A stretch of DNA of 64,000 bases from Kineosporia sp. A_224 (GTDB lineage Bacteria > Actinomycetota > Actinomycetes > Actinomycetales > Kineosporiaceae), in assembly GCF_002198655.1 (NCBI RefSeq), contig NZ_MWLN01000186.1:1-64000 (forward strand), given 5' to 3'. This document shows, in pieces, positions 7,331 to 16,253 of the stretch. The position numbers and the translations under genes were made by a program. The notes beneath the pieces were generated by a model. That model had not been told where the DNA came from, ran no database searches, and worked only from the letters and a program-made list of their open reading frames with translations. Position 1 is the first letter of the stretch. The number at the start of each line of letters is the position of its first letter.

Positions 7331-8701
7331 GTGACCGGGCCCGGACTCCCGCAGCGCCCGCTCGAGGACGTGCTGCGGGAGGCGGCACCCGACGTCCTCG
7401 CGGTGCTCGTGCGCCGGTGCGGCGACCTCGACACCGCGGAGGACGCCGTCCAGGAGGCGATGCTCGCGGCGACGACGCAGTGGCCGCGGGAGGGGCTGCC
7501 CGACAACCCGACCGGCTGGCTCGTCCGGGTGGCGGACCGCCGGCTCGTCGACCGGTACCGCAGCGAGAGCGCCCGGGCCCGGCGCGAGCGGACCGCCGTC
7601 CTCCGGGAGCCCGCGGACCGGCTGCACGCACCGGCCGCGGACGCCGGCGTGGACACCGACGTCGACACCGGCCCGGGCGCCGACGGCGAGGCGCCCGTCG
7701 ACGACCAGGTGCACCTGTTCGCGCTCTGCTGCCACCCGGCCCTGAGCCGGGCCTCGCAGGTGGCGCTCACGCTGCGGTCGCTCGCCGGCCTCACGACGCA
7801 GCAGATCGCGCGGGGGTTCCTGGTGCCGGAACCGACGATGGCGCAACGGATCAGCCGGGCGAAGGCACGGCTGCGCGAGTCCGGCGCCCGGTTCGGCGCG
7901 CTCACCGCCGACGAGCTCGCCGAGCGGATGGCGGCGGTGCTCCAGGTGCTCTACCTCGTCTTCACCGAGGGCCACACGGCCACCGCCGGGGCCAGGCTGT
8001 TCGACGTGTCGCTGACGGCCGAGGCGATCCGGCTCACCCGGCGGCTCGCGACGCTCCGGCCCGGTGACGACGAGTGCGCGGGACTGCTCGCGCTCATGCT
8101 GCTCACCGATGCCCGGCGGGCGGCGCGGACGGCGCCCGACGGTGCTCTCGTGCCGCTCGCCGAGCAGGACCGCTCGCTGTGGGACCGGGCCGCGGTCGCC
8201 GAGGCGGTCGCGATCCTCGAACGGGTGCTGCCGCGCGGCCACGTCGGGCCGTACCAGCTCCAGGCCGCCATCGCCGCGGTGCACGCGGAGGCAGCGCACT
8301 GGGAGGACACCGACTGGCAGCAGATCACGGTGCTCTACCGGATGCTCGAGCGGATCGCCCCGGGACCGGCCGTCACCCTCAACCTCGCCGTGTCGGTGGC
8401 GATGGAGCAGGGCCCGGACGCCGCCCTGCCCCTGCTCGACCCGCTCCTCGGCGACCCGGCGATGCGCCGCCAGCACCGGCTGCACGCCGTCCGCGCGCAC
8501 CTGCTCGACCGCCTCGGGCACACCGACGAGGCACGCGAGGCGTACGCGACGGCGGCGCGGCTGACGACGAGCATCACCGAGCAGCGCTACCTCAACGCGA
8601 AGGCCGGGCGGCTGCTGCAGGATCGAGGGGAGGAACCCGGTACGGCACCTCGTCGTCACAGCGGCGTGCACGACGACAAGGAGTCAGGACCATGGGGCTG
8701 A
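7331..8701 (+). CDS. ECF42-like RNA polymerase sigma factor with long C-terminal extension
   Basis: 456 aa. Region 2 lies near residues 15-75 (LVRRCGDLDTAEDAVQEAMLAATTQW, GWLVRVADRRLVDRYR) and region 4 near 135-180 (HPALSRASQVALTLRSLAGLTTQQIARGFLVPEPTMAQRISRAK). A long helical, TPR-like extension to the C-terminus is typical of ECF42 and replaces a separate anti-sigma factor. It has the DGPF gene upstream and overlaps the DUF6585-like gene by 10 bp. Start GTG 7331 with a weak Shine-Dalgarno. Confidence 0.9.
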   Translation: MTGPGLPQRPLEDVLREAAPDVLAVLVRRCGDLDTAEDAVQEAMLAATTQWPREGLPDNPTGWLVRVADRRLVDRYRSESARARRERTAVLREPADRLHAPAADAGVDTDVDTGPGADGEAPVDDQVHLFALCCHPALSRASQVALTLRSLAGLTTQQIARGFLVPEPTMAQRISRAKARLRESGARFGALTADELAERMAAVLQVLYLVFTEGHTATAGARLFDVSLTAEAIRLTRRLATLRPGDDECAGLLALMLLTDARRAARTAPDGALVPLAEQDRSLWDRAAVAEAVAILERVLPRGHVGPYQLQAAIAAVHAEAAHWEDTDWQQITVLYRMLERIAPGPAVTLNLAVSVAMEQGPDAALPLLDPLLGDPAMRRQHRLHAVRAHLLDRLGHTDEAREAYATAARLTTSITEQRYLNAKAGRLLQDRGEEPGTAPRRHSGVHDDKESGPWG

Positions 8702-9636
8702 GCGAGTCCCAGGAGCGGGAGCTCCGCGCAGCCTTCGAGCAGCGGGCAGCCGAGGCCCGTGCCCGGACGGCGCCGCAGTGGGAGCACGCCGGGGCCGTCG
8801 GCCGGCGGCACGGGCTCGGTGCGCCGTCGGCGGTCTTCCTGGACGAGCAGCCCGACCCGTGGGGGACGTCGCTGGGGGCCGCCGCGATCCTGCAGGGTCT
8901 GGCGGCCCCCGCCGCTGCCGCCACCGTCTACGGGGAGGTCCAGCGGGGCACGGGAGCGCTGTGGCCGCTCGCGGCCCTGCCGGTCCTGCTGCTCGTCGGC
9001 GCCGTGACGTGCGGGACGCGGTCGTGGCGATGGCCGCCACGCCGGTCCTGGGCCTACCTCTTCGCGGACGGTCTCGTGACGGTGGACCACCGAGGCGCGG
9101 AGCGGGCCACGCGGTGGGGGGACGTCGTCGGCGCCGACTACGTCTGGGACTCGCACCCCGAGGTCTCGCCCCCGTCGATGCGGGGCTACCGGCTGCGCGT
9201 CGCGGGGGCCGCCGACGTCGTCCTGACGGGACGGCTCCGCAACGTGCACGATCCCTGGTCCGGCACCGGCGACCTTCTCGGCATCCTGCTGCCGGGCGCC
9301 GTGGCGGCCACCATGCCGGGCGTCGAGCGCCTCGGCCAGGCCCTCGAGCGGCATGTCGTCACCGGGCTGGCGCGGCAGGCGCTGGCTCGCGCGGCCGCAG
9401 GCCCGGTCGACCTCGGCCCGGTCAGGCTCGGAGCCGGCACGATCGGTGCGGGGAAGCGGCCGCCGGTCCGGTGGCAGGACGTCACCGCGTGGCAGGTCAA
9501 CGGGGACGTCCTGCGGATCGACAGCACGGGAGGGCGCGGCGCCCGCCTGCGCGTGGACCTGAGCACGGTCCCCGACGGCTGGGTCGTCGTCCAGGTGCTC
9601 ACGCTGCAGGGCGGACGCCCGCCCGGTCCGGAGTAG
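8692..9636 (+). CDS. DUF6585-like protein with a membrane segment
   Basis: 314 aa. A hydrophobic stretch near residues 92-105 (WPLAALPVLLLVGAV) follows a variable N-terminus. The rest is beta-rich with SWAYLFADGLVTVDHRGAERATRWGDVVGADY, as in DUF6585-type proteins. ATG 8692 lies inside the end of the sigma factor gene (10-bp overlap), with AGGAG 8 nt upstream, suggesting translational coupling and co-regulation. A fragment of a second copy lies at 6652-6714. Function unknown. Confidence 0.75.
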   Translation: MGLSESQERELRAAFEQRAAEARARTAPQWEHAGAVGRRHGLGAPSAVFLDEQPDPWGTSLGAAAILQGLAAPAAAATVYGEVQRGTGALWPLAALPVLLLVGAVTCGTRSWRWPPRRSWAYLFADGLVTVDHRGAERATRWGDVVGADYVWDSHPEVSPPSMRGYRLRVAGAADVVLTGRLRNVHDPWSGTGDLLGILLPGAVAATMPGVERLGQALERHVVTGLARQALARAAAGPVDLGPVRLGAGTIGAGKRPPVRWQDVTAWQVNGDVLRIDSTGGRGARLRVDLSTVPDGWVVVQVLTLQGGRPPGPE

Positions 9637-9641
9637 ACCGG

Positions 9642-11138
9642 TCAGGCCTGCGCCCGCGCCGCCGCCCGGCTCGACGCGGCGTGCTCGGTCGCCGCGAGGT
9701 GCGCGAGCTCGACGTCCGAGTTCTCCCGCCACCACGCCTGGCCCTCCTCCGGGAGGGTGTCGATCGGGTCGTAGTACGGGTAGGTCCGGGTCAGGGCCTC
9801 GGGGTCGGACGACTCGATCGACGTCCGGTAGTTCTTCGTCCAGCGGCTGATCCCGCGGACCGCGTCGTGCTCGGCGTTCTGGTGCACCCAGCGCTTGCCG
9901 ACGAAGGGGACGTCGCACACGATCCGCGGCGTCGCGAAGCCCGGCAGGTAGCCCATGATCCCGTGCTGGAGCTCCTGCGCCACGGGCAGGCTGACCCGCC
10001 AGTGCTCGCTGAACGGGATCATGTCGCACATGTAGAAGTAGTACGGCGTGATCATCGCGCCGTCCTGCAGCCGGAAGCACAGGTCGAGCAGGTCGTCGAC
10101 CTCGGCGTTGACGCCCCGCATGAGGACGCCCTGGTTGCGCACGTCGCGGACGCCGGCCTCGAGCATCGCCATCGTCGCCTCGGCGACGAGCGGCGTCACC
10201 GACTGGGCGGCGTTGACGTGGGTGTGGATCGCGAGGCTCACGCCGCGCTCGCGCGCCGTCCGGGCGACGCGGGCGACGCCCTCGACGACGTCCTGCTGCA
10301 GCCAGTGCTGCGGCAGGCCCATGAGGGCCTTCGTCGCGAGCCGGATGTCCCGGATGTTCTCGATCTCGAGCAGCCGGACGATGAACGCCTCGAGGTTCTT
10401 CCACGGCATGTTCGCGACGTCCCCGCCGGAGACGACGACGTCGCGGACCTCGGGGGAGCGGCGCAGGTACTCGACCATGCGGTCGGTGCGGTCGACCGGC
10501 TTGAGGTCGAACTTCAGCTTCTGGACGACGGGCGTCGAGTTCCCGACGAGGTCCATCCGGGTGCAGTGACCGCAGTACTGCGGGCACGTCGGGAGCAGCT
10601 CGGCGAGCACCTTCGTCGGGTACCGGTGCGTGAGCCCCTCGGCGACCCACATGTCGTGCTCGTGCAGGCTGTCGCGGGTCGCGAACGGGTGGCTCGGCCA
10701 CTCGGTGAGGCGGTCGGAGAAGACCGGGAGCATGTAGCGGCGCACCGGGTCCGCGTAGAACGCCGCGGTGAACGCCGGGCCGCCGGCCGGCGCGACGCCG
10801 TCCGTCGCGGGGACCATCGTGTTGAGCATCTGCGGCGGGACGAGCATCGACATCGTCGCCCGCTCGGCCTGGTCGCGCTCGAGGTCGGCGTAGAACGACT
10901 CGTCGAGCAGGTCGCCCATGAGCGCCTTGAGCTGGGCCGTCGTCTTGACGCAGTGCGCGCGCTGCCACTGGGCGCTGCGCCACTGCTCCTGGGTGACGTC
11001 CTTCCACCCGGGCAGGCGCGTCCAGTCCGGCTCCACGAGCTCGACCCGGCGGTAGCGGTACGGCTGGCCGTGGGACGGCTGCACAGCCGCGTCCGGCGAG
11101 GCGGCGGGCACCGGCGGGCTCGTCACGATGTCGGTCAT
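9642..11138 (-). CDS. kamA: L-lysine 2,3-aminomutase
   Basis: 498 aa radical SAM/PLP enzyme converting L-lysine to L-beta-lysine. The [4Fe-4S] motif C185-C189-C192 lies in CPQYCGHCTRMD. The probable PLP lysine is K415 in DVPFVGKRW. The aspartates in YMCDMIP and IVCDVP match the two lysine-binding aspartates of clostridial KamA. It has about 100 extra N-terminal residues (WTRLPGWKDVTQEQWRSAQWQRAHCVK), as in the longer bacterial relatives. It is divergent from kdd across 73 bp, supporting a catabolic role rather than EF-P modification (EpmB). Confidence 0.9.
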   Translation of the reverse strand: MTDIVTSPPVPAASPDAAVQPSHGQPYRYRRVELVEPDWTRLPGWKDVTQEQWRSAQWQRAHCVKTTAQLKALMGDLLDESFYADLERDQAERATMSMLVPPQMLNTMVPATDGVAPAGGPAFTAAFYADPVRRYMLPVFSDRLTEWPSHPFATRDSLHEHDMWVAEGLTHRYPTKVLAELLPTCPQYCGHCTRMDLVGNSTPVVQKLKFDLKPVDRTDRMVEYLRRSPEVRDVVVSGGDVANMPWKNLEAFIVRLLEIENIRDIRLATKALMGLPQHWLQQDVVEGVARVARTARERGVSLAIHTHVNAAQSVTPLVAEATMAMLEAGVRDVRNQGVLMRGVNAEVDDLLDLCFRLQDGAMITPYYFYMCDMIPFSEHWRVSLPVAQELQHGIMGYLPGFATPRIVCDVPFVGKRWVHQNAEHDAVRGISRWTKNYRTSIESSDPEALTRTYPYYDPIDTLPEEGQAWWRENSDVELAHLAATEHAASSRAAARAQA

Positions 11139-11177
11139 TGGAGCAATGTACGGGAGATCCTGCGGTGATGTCAGCCA

Positions 11178-11205
11178 CTGACGGGACGATTTTCTGCACT
11201 ACCCT
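11178..11205 (+). promoter_or_regulatory. Candidate kdd promoter, leaderless type
   Basis: CTGACG at 11178-11183, a 16-nt spacer, then TACCCT at 11200-11205, followed by 6 nt and the kdd ATG. Transcription would start at or next to the start codon. It lies within the 73-bp region shared with kamA. Confidence 0.55.
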
Positions 11206-11211
11206 GGAGTC

Positions 11212-12309
11212 ATGACAGAGGTTGTCGAGACCCGCACCGCCGTTCCGACCTCGCCCGTGGGCCTGCACCGGGTGCTCGAGCCGCACGGCGTGCTGCCGCA
11301 GGCGGCCTGGCGCCTCGACGCCGACCCGGAGATCCGCGCGGACGAGGTCCGGGTCCGGGTCGAGCGGCTCAACCTCGACGCCGCGAGCTTCCGGCAGCTG
11401 TCCGACAAGAACCACGGGGACGGCGACGCCGTCCGGGCCGAGGTGCTCGCGATCGTCGGCAGCCGCGGCAAGATGCACAACCCGGTGACCGGCTCCGGCG
11501 GGATGCTCGTCGGCACCGTCGAGGAGGCCGGCCCGCAGAGCACCCTCGGCCTGGCCCCGGGGGACCGGATCGCGACCCTCGTCTCGCTGACCCTGACCCC
11601 GCTGCGGATCACCGACGGCCTCGCCCGCTGGGACGGCCGCAGCGAGCAGGTCCCGTGCGACGGGCACGCCGTCCTCTTCGGCCGCTCGATCGCCGCGCAC
11701 CTGCCCGACGACCTGCCCGCGGAGCTCGCCCTGGCCGTCATGGACGTCTGCGGCGCCCCCGCCCTGACCCACCGCGTCGTCGCGAAGTACGTCGCCCAGG
11801 GCCGCCCGCCGGTCGTCGCCGTCATCGGCGGGGCCGGCAAGAGCGGCTCGCTCGCGCTGGCCGCCGCGCGCCGGGCCGGCGCCTCCCGGCTCATCGGCGT
11901 CGTCCCCGTGACGCACGAGAAGACGGCCCTCGAGGCGACCGGCCTCGCCGACGTCGTCGTCCTCGCCGACGCCCGGGACCCGGTGGCCATCTCCGAGGCC
12001 GTCGCCGCCGCGGGCGGGCCTGCGGACGTCACCGTCGTCTGCGTGGACGTGCCCGGCTGCGAGCACGGCGCGATCCTCTCGACCGGGAACCTCGGCACCG
12101 TCGTGTTCTTCTCCATGGCGACGTCGTTCGCGACCGCGGCGCTCGGCGCCGAGGGCCTCGCCGCCGACGTCACGCTCATGATCGGCAACGGCTACGCCGC
12201 GGGCCACGCCGACTTCGCCCTCGACGTGCTGCGCAACTCGCCTGGCGCGCGGACGCTCTTCGAGAACAAGCTCTCCAGCCACACGGGCGCGGTGCACCCG
12301 CCGCGCTGA
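11212..12309 (+). CDS. kdd: L-erythro-3,5-diaminohexanoate dehydrogenase
   Basis: 365 aa NAD(P)-dependent enzyme that deaminates 3,5-diaminohexanoate to 3-keto-5-aminohexanoate, the third step of lysine fermentation. It has the family-typical blocks NLDAASFRQL, SRGKMHNPVTGSGGMLVG and VMDVCGAPALTHRVV, then a Rossmann motif VIGGAGKSGSLALAAARRAG near residue 205. It is divergent from kamA. kamDE and kal, the remaining pathway genes seen here, lie about 9 kb away. Confidence 0.9.
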   Translation: MTEVVETRTAVPTSPVGLHRVLEPHGVLPQAAWRLDADPEIRADEVRVRVERLNLDAASFRQLSDKNHGDGDAVRAEVLAIVGSRGKMHNPVTGSGGMLVGTVEEAGPQSTLGLAPGDRIATLVSLTLTPLRITDGLARWDGRSEQVPCDGHAVLFGRSIAAHLPDDLPAELALAVMDVCGAPALTHRVVAKYVAQGRPPVVAVIGGAGKSGSLALAAARRAGASRLIGVVPVTHEKTALEATGLADVVVLADARDPVAISEAVAAAGGPADVTVVCVDVPGCEHGAILSTGNLGTVVFFSMATSFATAALGAEGLAADVTLMIGNGYAAGHADFALDVLRNSPGARTLFENKLSSHTGAVHPPR

Positions 12310-12355
12310 CGCCGTCCGGCCGGGCGAATGCCCCCGCCCGGACCGGACCGGGACC

Positions 12356-12361
12356 TACAGT
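12356..12361 (+). promoter_or_regulatory. Candidate -10 box, leaderless
   Basis: TACAGT followed by 6 nt and the GTG start at 12368. No clear -35. Confidence 0.45.
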
Positions 12362-12367
12362 GCCGCT

Positions 12368-12721
12368 GTGAGCGACCTCGGCGGCCGGAACTGGACGCCC
12401 CTTCTCGTGCCGGTGGGGGTCGTGGCCTTCCTCGTCGGTGCCTGGCTCGTGGTCGCCAGCGGCCCGGAGCCCGCCGGCCCGCCCGGGACCCCCGAAGGTG
12501 CCGTCGAGTCCTGCAAGCTGGCGGTCACCGGGCGGCTCTCGAAGCCGGACAGCGCGACGTTCACCTCGACCCGGTGGCGCAACGGCGGCACCGTGTGGGA
12601 GGTGAGCGGGGTCGTGGCCGTGACGGCCCGCGACGGCACTCCTGTCGAGGCGCCGTTCCAGTGCTGGGCCGTCCGGACGAGCGGCGAGGTGACCTCCCTG
12701 GTGCTGCCCGGCGGCCTGTGA
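12368..12721 (+). CDS. Small membrane-anchored hypothetical protein
   Basis: 117 aa from GTG 12368. One membrane segment (residues 10-30, TPLLVPVGVVAFLVGAWLVVA) is followed by an exported domain of about 85 residues with two cysteines (ESCKLAVTG, PFQCWAVR) that could pair. The pattern TSTRWRNGGTVWEVSGVVAVTARDG resembles small lipoprotein-like or immunity-like domains, but I do not recognise the family. It stands alone between kdd and the gene at 12754. Confidence 0.7.
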   Translation: MSDLGGRNWTPLLVPVGVVAFLVGAWLVVASGPEPAGPPGTPEGAVESCKLAVTGRLSKPDSATFTSTRWRNGGTVWEVSGVVAVTARDGTPVEAPFQCWAVRTSGEVTSLVLPGGL

Positions 12722-12739
12722 CCGCTGCGGCGTGATCGT

Positions 12740-12745
12740 TAGGCT
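12740..12745 (+). promoter_or_regulatory. Candidate -10 box, leaderless
   Basis: TAGGCT followed by 8 nt and the ATG at 12754. Confidence 0.45.
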
Positions 12746-12753
12746 GCAGCGCC

Positions 12754-13635
12754 ATGACGATCTCCGGGGGTCGCCCGGGTGCGGTGGTCTACGTCCCGAC
12801 CGCGCCGCTGCACCCCGGGACCACGTTCACCGTGCGGGCCGACGTGCCCGCGGTCGACCCGTCCGTCCGAGGGGCGACTCTGCGGTTCGGCTACGCGTTC
12901 TACTACCTCCGCAGCGGCGCGTACGAGTGCACCAACGGGCTCTGCGACGAGTACGAGGCGCTTCCTGCGTCCCTGCGGACCGGATCCCACATGCACAGCG
13001 GCACACCGCAGTGGACGAACGGCTGGCACGAGGTCGCCGCCTACGACCTCTTCGCGGGCCCGCCGGTGCCGGTGAGCCGGGTCGTGACGCTCACCGTCCC
13101 GCCGGACGCCCCGCCGTCCACCGCAGGATTGCTGTGGTGGCAGGTCCGAGCCGAGATCGACGTCATCCACGCGCGCGACCCGGAGCAGCCCGCCCCGCTG
13201 CTCGTCGTGCCGGACCCGGCGGCCGAGCCCGCCTGCCTGGCCGACGAGCCGATGTCGACCGACAGCACCGTTTTCGATGTCGAGCTCGACCGACGGCTCG
13301 TCCACCGGGGCGGGACGGTCGCCGGGACACTGACCGTCCGCCCGCACGAAGCGGTGCGGACGAACGGTCTGAAGGTCCGCCTCGTGCGCGAGGTGCGCCA
13401 GCGCGAGGTCTCGGTGGACGTCGCCCGGCAGGAGACGCCGACGGTGCCGATCACCGGCGCGTTCGACTTCGTCCCCGGGGCACCCTTCCGGGTGCCGTTC
13501 CAGGTCGCCGTCCCGCCGGACGCCGCTGCCTGCTGCGTCACGGACGGCTTCACGCTGCACTGGTTCCTCGAGATCGTCATCGACAAGAAGCGCTGGCTGG
13601 ACTCGACGATCCGGGTCCCGGTCGCCGTGATCTGA
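12754..13635 (+). CDS. Beta-rich arrestin-like hypothetical protein
   Basis: 293 aa with no signal peptide or membrane segment. Two beta-sandwich-like halves are suggested by repeated phrases such as HPGTTFTVRADVP with VSRVVTLTVPPDAPPS, and HRGGTVAGTLTVRPHE with FRVPFQVAVPPDAA. The second half (VFDVELDRRLVHRGGTVAGTLTV) resembles arrestin/SpoOM-like folds. The family assignment is only an impression. Confidence 0.65.
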   Translation: MTISGGRPGAVVYVPTAPLHPGTTFTVRADVPAVDPSVRGATLRFGYAFYYLRSGAYECTNGLCDEYEALPASLRTGSHMHSGTPQWTNGWHEVAAYDLFAGPPVPVSRVVTLTVPPDAPPSTAGLLWWQVRAEIDVIHARDPEQPAPLLVVPDPAAEPACLADEPMSTDSTVFDVELDRRLVHRGGTVAGTLTVRPHEAVRTNGLKVRLVREVRQREVSVDVARQETPTVPITGAFDFVPGAPFRVPFQVAVPPDAAACCVTDGFTLHWFLEIVIDKKRWLDSTIRVPVAVI

Positions 13636-13683
13636 CCTCCGTTCGGCGGCCCCCGCCGCCCCCGCGGCTGGCACGATCCTCAG

Positions 13684-14505
13684 GTGGACGGCAGGCGGCT
13701 CGAGCAGGGCACGGACGACGCACCGGCGGCCGGCGCGCCGAACGCGGCCGGTGGGCCGGCTGCCCGGGCGCGGTCGGTCGCCGGGGTCGAGGACCTCCTC
13801 GACCTGCTCGACGGCCTGTTCGCAGCAGGCGGTGACCGGTGGTCGCCGGACGGATCTGCCTGGTGGGACGGGTTCTACGCCGACCGCGACCGGCCGGTGC
13901 CGTTCTTCCGGGCCGGCCCCGACGAGAGCCTCGTCGACTGGACGGCGCGGGGCCTGCTCCCGGTCGGCGGCCGCGCCCTCGACGTCGGGTGCGGCCCGGG
14001 CCGGGACACCCGCTGGCTCGCAGAGCAGGGCTGGGCCGTCGACGGCGTCGACCTCTCTGCCCAGGCGATCGGCTGGGCCCGGGAGCACGCGGCCTCGGCA
14101 CCGCCCGACGTCGCCGCCCGGCTGCACCTCGTGGCGGGCGACGTCTTCGCGCAGCCCGTCCCGGCCGACGGCTACGACCTCGTCCACGACTCGGGCTGCT
14201 TCCACCACCTGCCGCCGCACCGCCGGATCAGCTACCTCGCCCTGCTGGCGCGCGCCCTGCGACCCGGCGGCGCGTTCGCCCTCACCTGCTTCGCGGCAGG
14301 CCGGATGGGCTCCGAGGCGCCCGACGCGTCGTTCTACGCCACGGGCAGCCTCGAGGGCGGGCTCGCCTACTCCGAGGCCGACCTGCGGCGGATCTTCGCC
14401 GACCTGGACGTGGTCGAGATCCGGCCGATGCGGCCGCAGCCGCGGGACGGCGACCAGTTCGGCGAGGACTTCCTGCTCGTCGCGCTCTTCCGCCGGCCGT
14501 TCTGA
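13684..14505 (+). CDS. Class I SAM-dependent methyltransferase
   Basis: 273 aa from GTG 13684. SAM-binding motif I is LDVGCGPGRDTRWLAEQG (residues about 100-117), with an acidic residue at the end of strand 2 (VDGVDLSAQAI) and motif IV-like YDLVHDSGCFHHLPPH. The C-terminal part has LLARALRPGGAFALTCFA and FGEDFLLVALFRRP, typical of thiopurine/tellurite-type methyltransferases. Substrate unknown. Confidence 0.85.
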   Translation: MDGRRLEQGTDDAPAAGAPNAAGGPAARARSVAGVEDLLDLLDGLFAAGGDRWSPDGSAWWDGFYADRDRPVPFFRAGPDESLVDWTARGLLPVGGRALDVGCGPGRDTRWLAEQGWAVDGVDLSAQAIGWAREHAASAPPDVAARLHLVAGDVFAQPVPADGYDLVHDSGCFHHLPPHRRISYLALLARALRPGGAFALTCFAAGRMGSEAPDASFYATGSLEGGLAYSEADLRRIFADLDVVEIRPMRPQPRDGDQFGEDFLLVALFRRPF

Positions 14506-14552
14506 GCCGCGCCGAGGGGTAACGCCTCGCCCTCCAGTGGGAACAAGGAGCC

Positions 14553-15178
14553 ATGACGGGATCACCGCAGCACCGCGAGCCGCCGTCCGGCGGGGCCGGT
14601 CGTGACGAGGCGTGGTTCGAGGACCTCTTCCGACGCAGCCACTTCGCTGTGCTCGCCTACGCCCGCCGTCGAGTCCCCGAGGACGCCGACGACGTTGTCG
14701 CGGAGGTGTTCTCTGTGGCCTGGCGGCGCCGGGAGGAGGTTCCGGAGGAATCGCTGCCATGGCTCTACCGGGTCGCGCACCACGAGGTCCTGCACTCCCG
14801 ACGAGGTGAGGCCCAGCGCTCCCGGAACGCGCAGGCCGCGGTCAGGCGGCTCGGTCCCGAGCAGCGGTGCCGGACATGGGGGAGCACGTGGCCGACAGAC
14901 TCGACAGCCGGGCGCTCATCCGCCCGGCACTGGACCTCCTTCCGGACACCGACCAGGAGCTGTTGCGCCTGTGGGCCTGGGAGGGGTTGGAGCCGCAGGA
15001 GATCGCCTATGTGCTCGGTTGCAGCCGTGGCGCGACCCGGGTCCGGCTGCATCGTGCGCTGCGGCGGCTCCGCCGAGCCGTCCTGGCCGCCGCCCCTCAG
15101 CACACCGATCCGAGGGCAGGACACCGAGCCGCCCACGACGACACCGTGGCAGCACTGGCCGCCAGGATGGAGGCCTGA
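14553..15178 (+). pseudogene. ECF sigma factor with a frameshift
   Basis: Region 2 is in the frame starting ATG 14553 (PEDADDVVAEVFSVAWRRREEVPEESLPWLYRVAHHEVLHSRR). Region 4 is in another frame, 14867-15178 (ALDLLPDTDQELLRLWAWEGLEPQEIAYVLGCSRGATRVRLHRALRRLR). The break falls near 14862-14867, where one missing base would give about 208 aa of normal ECF sigma factor. Without the missing base, the first frame stays open through the next gene to 16253. It could be a sequencing error, a recent mutation or a -1 slip. AGGAG lies just before the start. Confidence 0.8.
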
Positions 15179-15179
15179 C

Positions 15180-16253
15180 ATGACCGTCGACACGGCAGCC
15201 CTGCGGGAGATGCTGCGTGCGGCCGACCCTGCGGCCAGCGCGGTGGCCTATCCGGCGGACCGCCAGACCCTGATCGTCGCCTCCGTCATGGACCCAGCCC
15301 GAGGGGGTGCCGGACACCGGCGAGGACGCCGACGCCGCGGAGTGCGGCTCGCAGCCGGTGCGGCCGTTGCCGTGGTCGTCGCGCTGGCCAGCAGCGTCCT
15401 TCTCCCGGGGAACGCGGTCGCGGCACAGATGGACCAGCTCGCGGCGCACGCTGCCGGCCCGCTGCCACCCCGTACCTATCTCTACACCGAGACCCGGACC
15501 CTGACGATCGGCGGTACTGCCAGACCGGGGCCGACTGACCGGCGCTGGGACAGCTGGACGTCGACGGCCTGGCAAGGCGACACGTGCAACGACCGGGTCG
15601 ACACCGTCCAGGCCCCGACCCGCTTCTTCAGCCCGGCGGACGAGCAGGCGTTCCGCGCCGAAGCCGGCGAGCAGGCTCTCCGGACGGCCCTGCGGGGTTG
15701 GTCCACGAGCGACCGCGGCGCTGCCCTCCGCCCCCTCGACGCCGTCCCGTGCGAAGGCGACGGCACCTTCTCCAACCCGAACCCGGCATACGCCGCGACG
15801 TACCCCAGCACCCCCGAGGGCTTCCTCTCCAAGGCGGTGCGCGACGCCGGCGCTCACCCGGACAGGGCGTTCAACACACCCGCCGACGCCGTCCTCGACA
15901 TGCTGCGGCTGCCGTACCTGACCGCCGCCCAGCGCTCCGCAGCCCTGCGGGCGTTCGGCCAGGCCGCCGGGGAATGGACCGTGGGTGAGCACGTCACGGT
16001 GGCCGGTGTCCGCGGCGTGACGATCCGCCGCGACCTGGGGCCGGTCGAGGAGGAGCTCGTCATCGGAGCACAGGCCCCGGGCCTCCTGAGATCCGTCCTG
16101 CGGATCACCGATCCGGCGCACGCCGGCGCGTTCGACCCGCGCTACGTCGGGCTGTCCGAGGGCACCGTGGTCCGGGACGAGGTCGTGCTCACTGTGGCCG
16201 TCGTGCCGGACCTCGACAGCCGCCGTCAGACAGGGCAGGCCGCCAGCAGATAG
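15180..16253 (+). CDS. CU044_5270-like membrane-anchored protein downstream of an ECF sigma factor
   Basis: 357 aa from ATG 15180, one base after the sigma factor stop. A cytoplasmic N-terminus of about 55 residues (ALREMLRAADPAASAVAYPADRQ) is followed by a membrane segment (GVRLAAGAAVAVVVALASSVLL) and a large extracellular region. This layout is seen in CU044_5270-family proteins next to ECF sigma factors, which may act as anti-sigma or sensor partners. It has no zinc anti-sigma motif. The 3' end overlaps the convergent pseudogene by 28 bp. Confidence 0.75.
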   Translation: MTVDTAALREMLRAADPAASAVAYPADRQTLIVASVMDPARGGAGHRRGRRRRGVRLAAGAAVAVVVALASSVLLPGNAVAAQMDQLAAHAAGPLPPRTYLYTETRTLTIGGTARPGPTDRRWDSWTSTAWQGDTCNDRVDTVQAPTRFFSPADEQAFRAEAGEQALRTALRGWSTSDRGAALRPLDAVPCEGDGTFSNPNPAYAATYPSTPEGFLSKAVRDAGAHPDRAFNTPADAVLDMLRLPYLTAAQRSAALRAFGQAAGEWTVGEHVTVAGVRGVTIRRDLGPVEEELVIGAQAPGLLRSVLRITDPAHAGAFDPRYVGLSEGTVVRDEVVLTVAVVPDLDSRRQTGQAASR

